Positions 58,601 to 61,600 of a stretch of DNA of 64,000 nt are shown here, piece after piece (the first letter of the stretch is position 1; every line of letters begins with the position of its first letter). The notes under the pieces were generated by a model. That model worked only from the letters and a program-made list of their open reading frames with translations. It did no database searches and was not told the DNA's origin. Location: contig OW568890.1 in the NCBI GenBank assembly GCA_938743325.2, positions 1-64,000 of the forward strand. Direction: 5' to 3'. Origin of the DNA: Pycnococcus provasolii (lineage: Eukaryota; Chlorophyta; Pseudoscourfieldiophyceae; Pseudoscourfieldiales; Pycnococcaceae). Both the position numbers and the translations under genes were made by a program.

Positions 58601-61600
58601 GCGTCGTGCAGAATCCCAGATGCATGAATGCATGCACTGCAACGCGTTGTGGAGTGTCTCAAGAGAGCGGCTGTCACCGTATTCTCCGCAGAGGTGTCGA
58701 CGTTGCACCGAGAAAGTGTGAGCAGCGCGTTGCCATTCTCGTGTGCCAATTGCTGCCGATGACCGCGACGTCCTTCTTCTCGCGGATGAGCTCGAAACCG
58801 CCCTGAGCGGCCTAAAAGATTAATCCGTCGCGCAGTGCAGTACGTCTTGAGGTACGTTTGTGTCATCCATCCCAGCGAGCCGAGACCACCTGTGATGCAA
58901 ACGACGCGCATGCACGACAGCGACGCGGCTGCGAGTTTCGACGGCTGGTGGCCTTGCCGATGCATCGCAGGTGCTAGATGTGGTGTGTAATGAGCACGGG
59001 ATGTGCACACGATGCCAAAGTCGTCATAAGAATCACCGTCTTGTGCATCACCCGTCTTTGACGAAGCTGGAAGGTGATGATGATCCTGCTCAAGGACGTT
59101 GAGTCTGCAGCAGTAGTAGGAAGAGGATGTAGAAGTAGTGTCACCACCAGCGGCGAACATGTCCGAATGAATACCGCGGAATGATGGCAGCGGTTGATCA
59201 TCATCACGCCTCCTTGATTCTCTCTCCGCAAGCCACGTACGTGCTAATGACCAATGTATGGTCGCCACATGATGACTTCGCGAGGATGGCAGCATGACTG
59301 CAGGCGAACTTCCGCGGGGAGTAAAGGCCATCGGCGTGCATGCGGCAAAGGTGCTGAGGAAGCAAGAGGATATATCACCATCGGTCACTCGAGTGAACGC
59401 TTGCAGCGACCTCAGGAAACAGGTTGCTAAAGATGGACGTTCATCATCGTTTCGCTGGTGGTGTTCAGTAGTAACCACGTCGAAAGCTCGCCGCCTTGCC
59501 GGGCTGGCGCGCGAGGACATGCTGGTAGCGGCAGCGGCGGCGGCGGCGGCAGCCACCATCCCCTCCTTCGCCTTCTTCGCGCCTCCTCGTGAGCACAGCC
59601 AGCGAACCTCATACAGAGGCGGCGATGAGGCAGTATCAGCAGCATCATATCGTCGTTCCTGTGTTGTTGGCTGGTGTCGCACAGGGCGTGTCTCAAGGTT
59701 GTGGAGAGTGCACAGAGGAGATGTCGAGCTATCCAAGTAAATTCGATGCGAGGAGATCGAGGAATTCTCCGTGATTTGACGCATATTCACGACGACTTGG
59801 AGCTCGCCAGATTTGCGTGAAATGGCATGTGGTGCTGTCATCACAAAATTTGCAAGGCTCACTGGAACGCGAAGCGCCGAAGACTCGCCGTGCTGCGTTG
59901 CCGCAGTCACCACCATCGGTGCATGGATTGCGGCGTCAAGATGGCCTGGATGCATGCACCATAGGCTTGCATTGTACGTCGCGGGGTCACATGCACTGAC
60001 AGTCGCAGTTATGTGCTTGCCACGGATATCGTGTGCAATTCTCTGTAGACACGCAAACGACCGGCCATACTGCAAGCCAAGTGCTTGCATGTGATCGTAC
60101 GCCCACACCGTGGATGCCGGAATCGCCGCCTTCGTGGAAGAATCCGTCTTCTCTGTGGCAGCGGTGATGATGCGCGGCGCCTTGTTGTCTGCGACAAACA
60201 CCGGCATAGTCGTCGATCGTGCCGATGCGTATCGATGTGCACGTCCGCCACTTGCTTGCTTGCGCAGTAGAGTGACCACATTTCCCGACAGTGTATGCAC
60301 CGAGCATGCCACGACAGTTGTACCGTGAAGTACGATAGGCGCATGGATGACTAAGCTTGCAAGACATCTGCTGCTGCTCCCACCATCGCCATGATGATGG
60401 GACGGTGATGATGCTGTCGTTATTGATGAGGTGGATGCAGCCGCACGCTTAAGCTCGAGGAAACAAGCTGCTGGTAGCAAGGCGCGCCCTTGCACCACAT
60501 GCTCCTGAAGGAATGCGAGGCGCGCGTTGTGTGCAAACGCCATCTCGTACGCAATAACCCCAGGCTCCGAATTGTTGCTGCTGTTGTAGGCGGCAACTGT
60601 GCTGGCGGTGCTGAGGAGTGGATGCGGTAGCGGTGTGATCCAGTGCGACTGCAAGAATGTTGTGCGACTGCACGCATTCTTCGCTGTTGTTGGCGGCAGT
60701 AGTAGCACATCATCGTGGGACTTGTTGACTGCGATGATAGTGCCAGCGGCGGCGTTTGTTCCCTGGAAAGCAAATGCGCTGATATTCGCTCCCTTGTGGT
60801 TCATCGAGGCACTCGACTGCCTCCGGAAGAAGAAGAACGCGTCTGATGCTGCCATTGGTCGCTTTTTCGTCGCCTCGTGAGCACAGTAAGGATTCATCGT
60901 TCGCAGGTGTTCAATCGCTGGCAGAATCCCATCGCCAAGTCCACGCGAGGCTGCTAGAATGCCATTCAAACCCGCAGCTGCTTCAGCATGACCAACACGG
61001 CTCTTCGAAGCAGAAAGCTGGAGACGATGATCTGGATCACCGCCAAGCAGAGTAACAAATACCGTGGCAGCTGCGCTGAACTCTATTGGATCGCCCAGTG
61101 CTGTTCCCGTTCCGTGCATCTGCAAATTAGAAACAACTGTCGTCGTAGCAGCACCGTTGTCGCTGTTGCCGCGGACAAGCAGAAGGTCGAGGCATCCACG
61201 CAAGACAAGGACTTGGGCAGGTCCATTTGGTGCGGTGAGCGTGCTTGATCGGCCGTCTTGGTTCACGCTCGTGGCAATAAGGAGATGACAATCAGACGAT
61301 GATGACGACGGCGGTGGCGCTGAGCTCGCGTGTAGGCCGGCGATCGACTCACTTCGCACGTACCCATCCGCGTCACTGTCGAGCGCCTTGCATCGGCAGT
61401 CGGGAGCAAGCATACCCGCCGCTGCGCAAGTTGCCGTCCATCGCACTGCAAGCATGACATTCGAGCCAAAGCAGAGACTCGTCGTTGCCACCGTGTGCGT
61501 GGACGCCTGCTGCGTCATGCGAGCGAGGTGAGTGCTGACAAGTGCGCTGGAGCAGGCTGTATCGACGCACACAGCCGGTCCCCCGCATCCAAACAGGAAC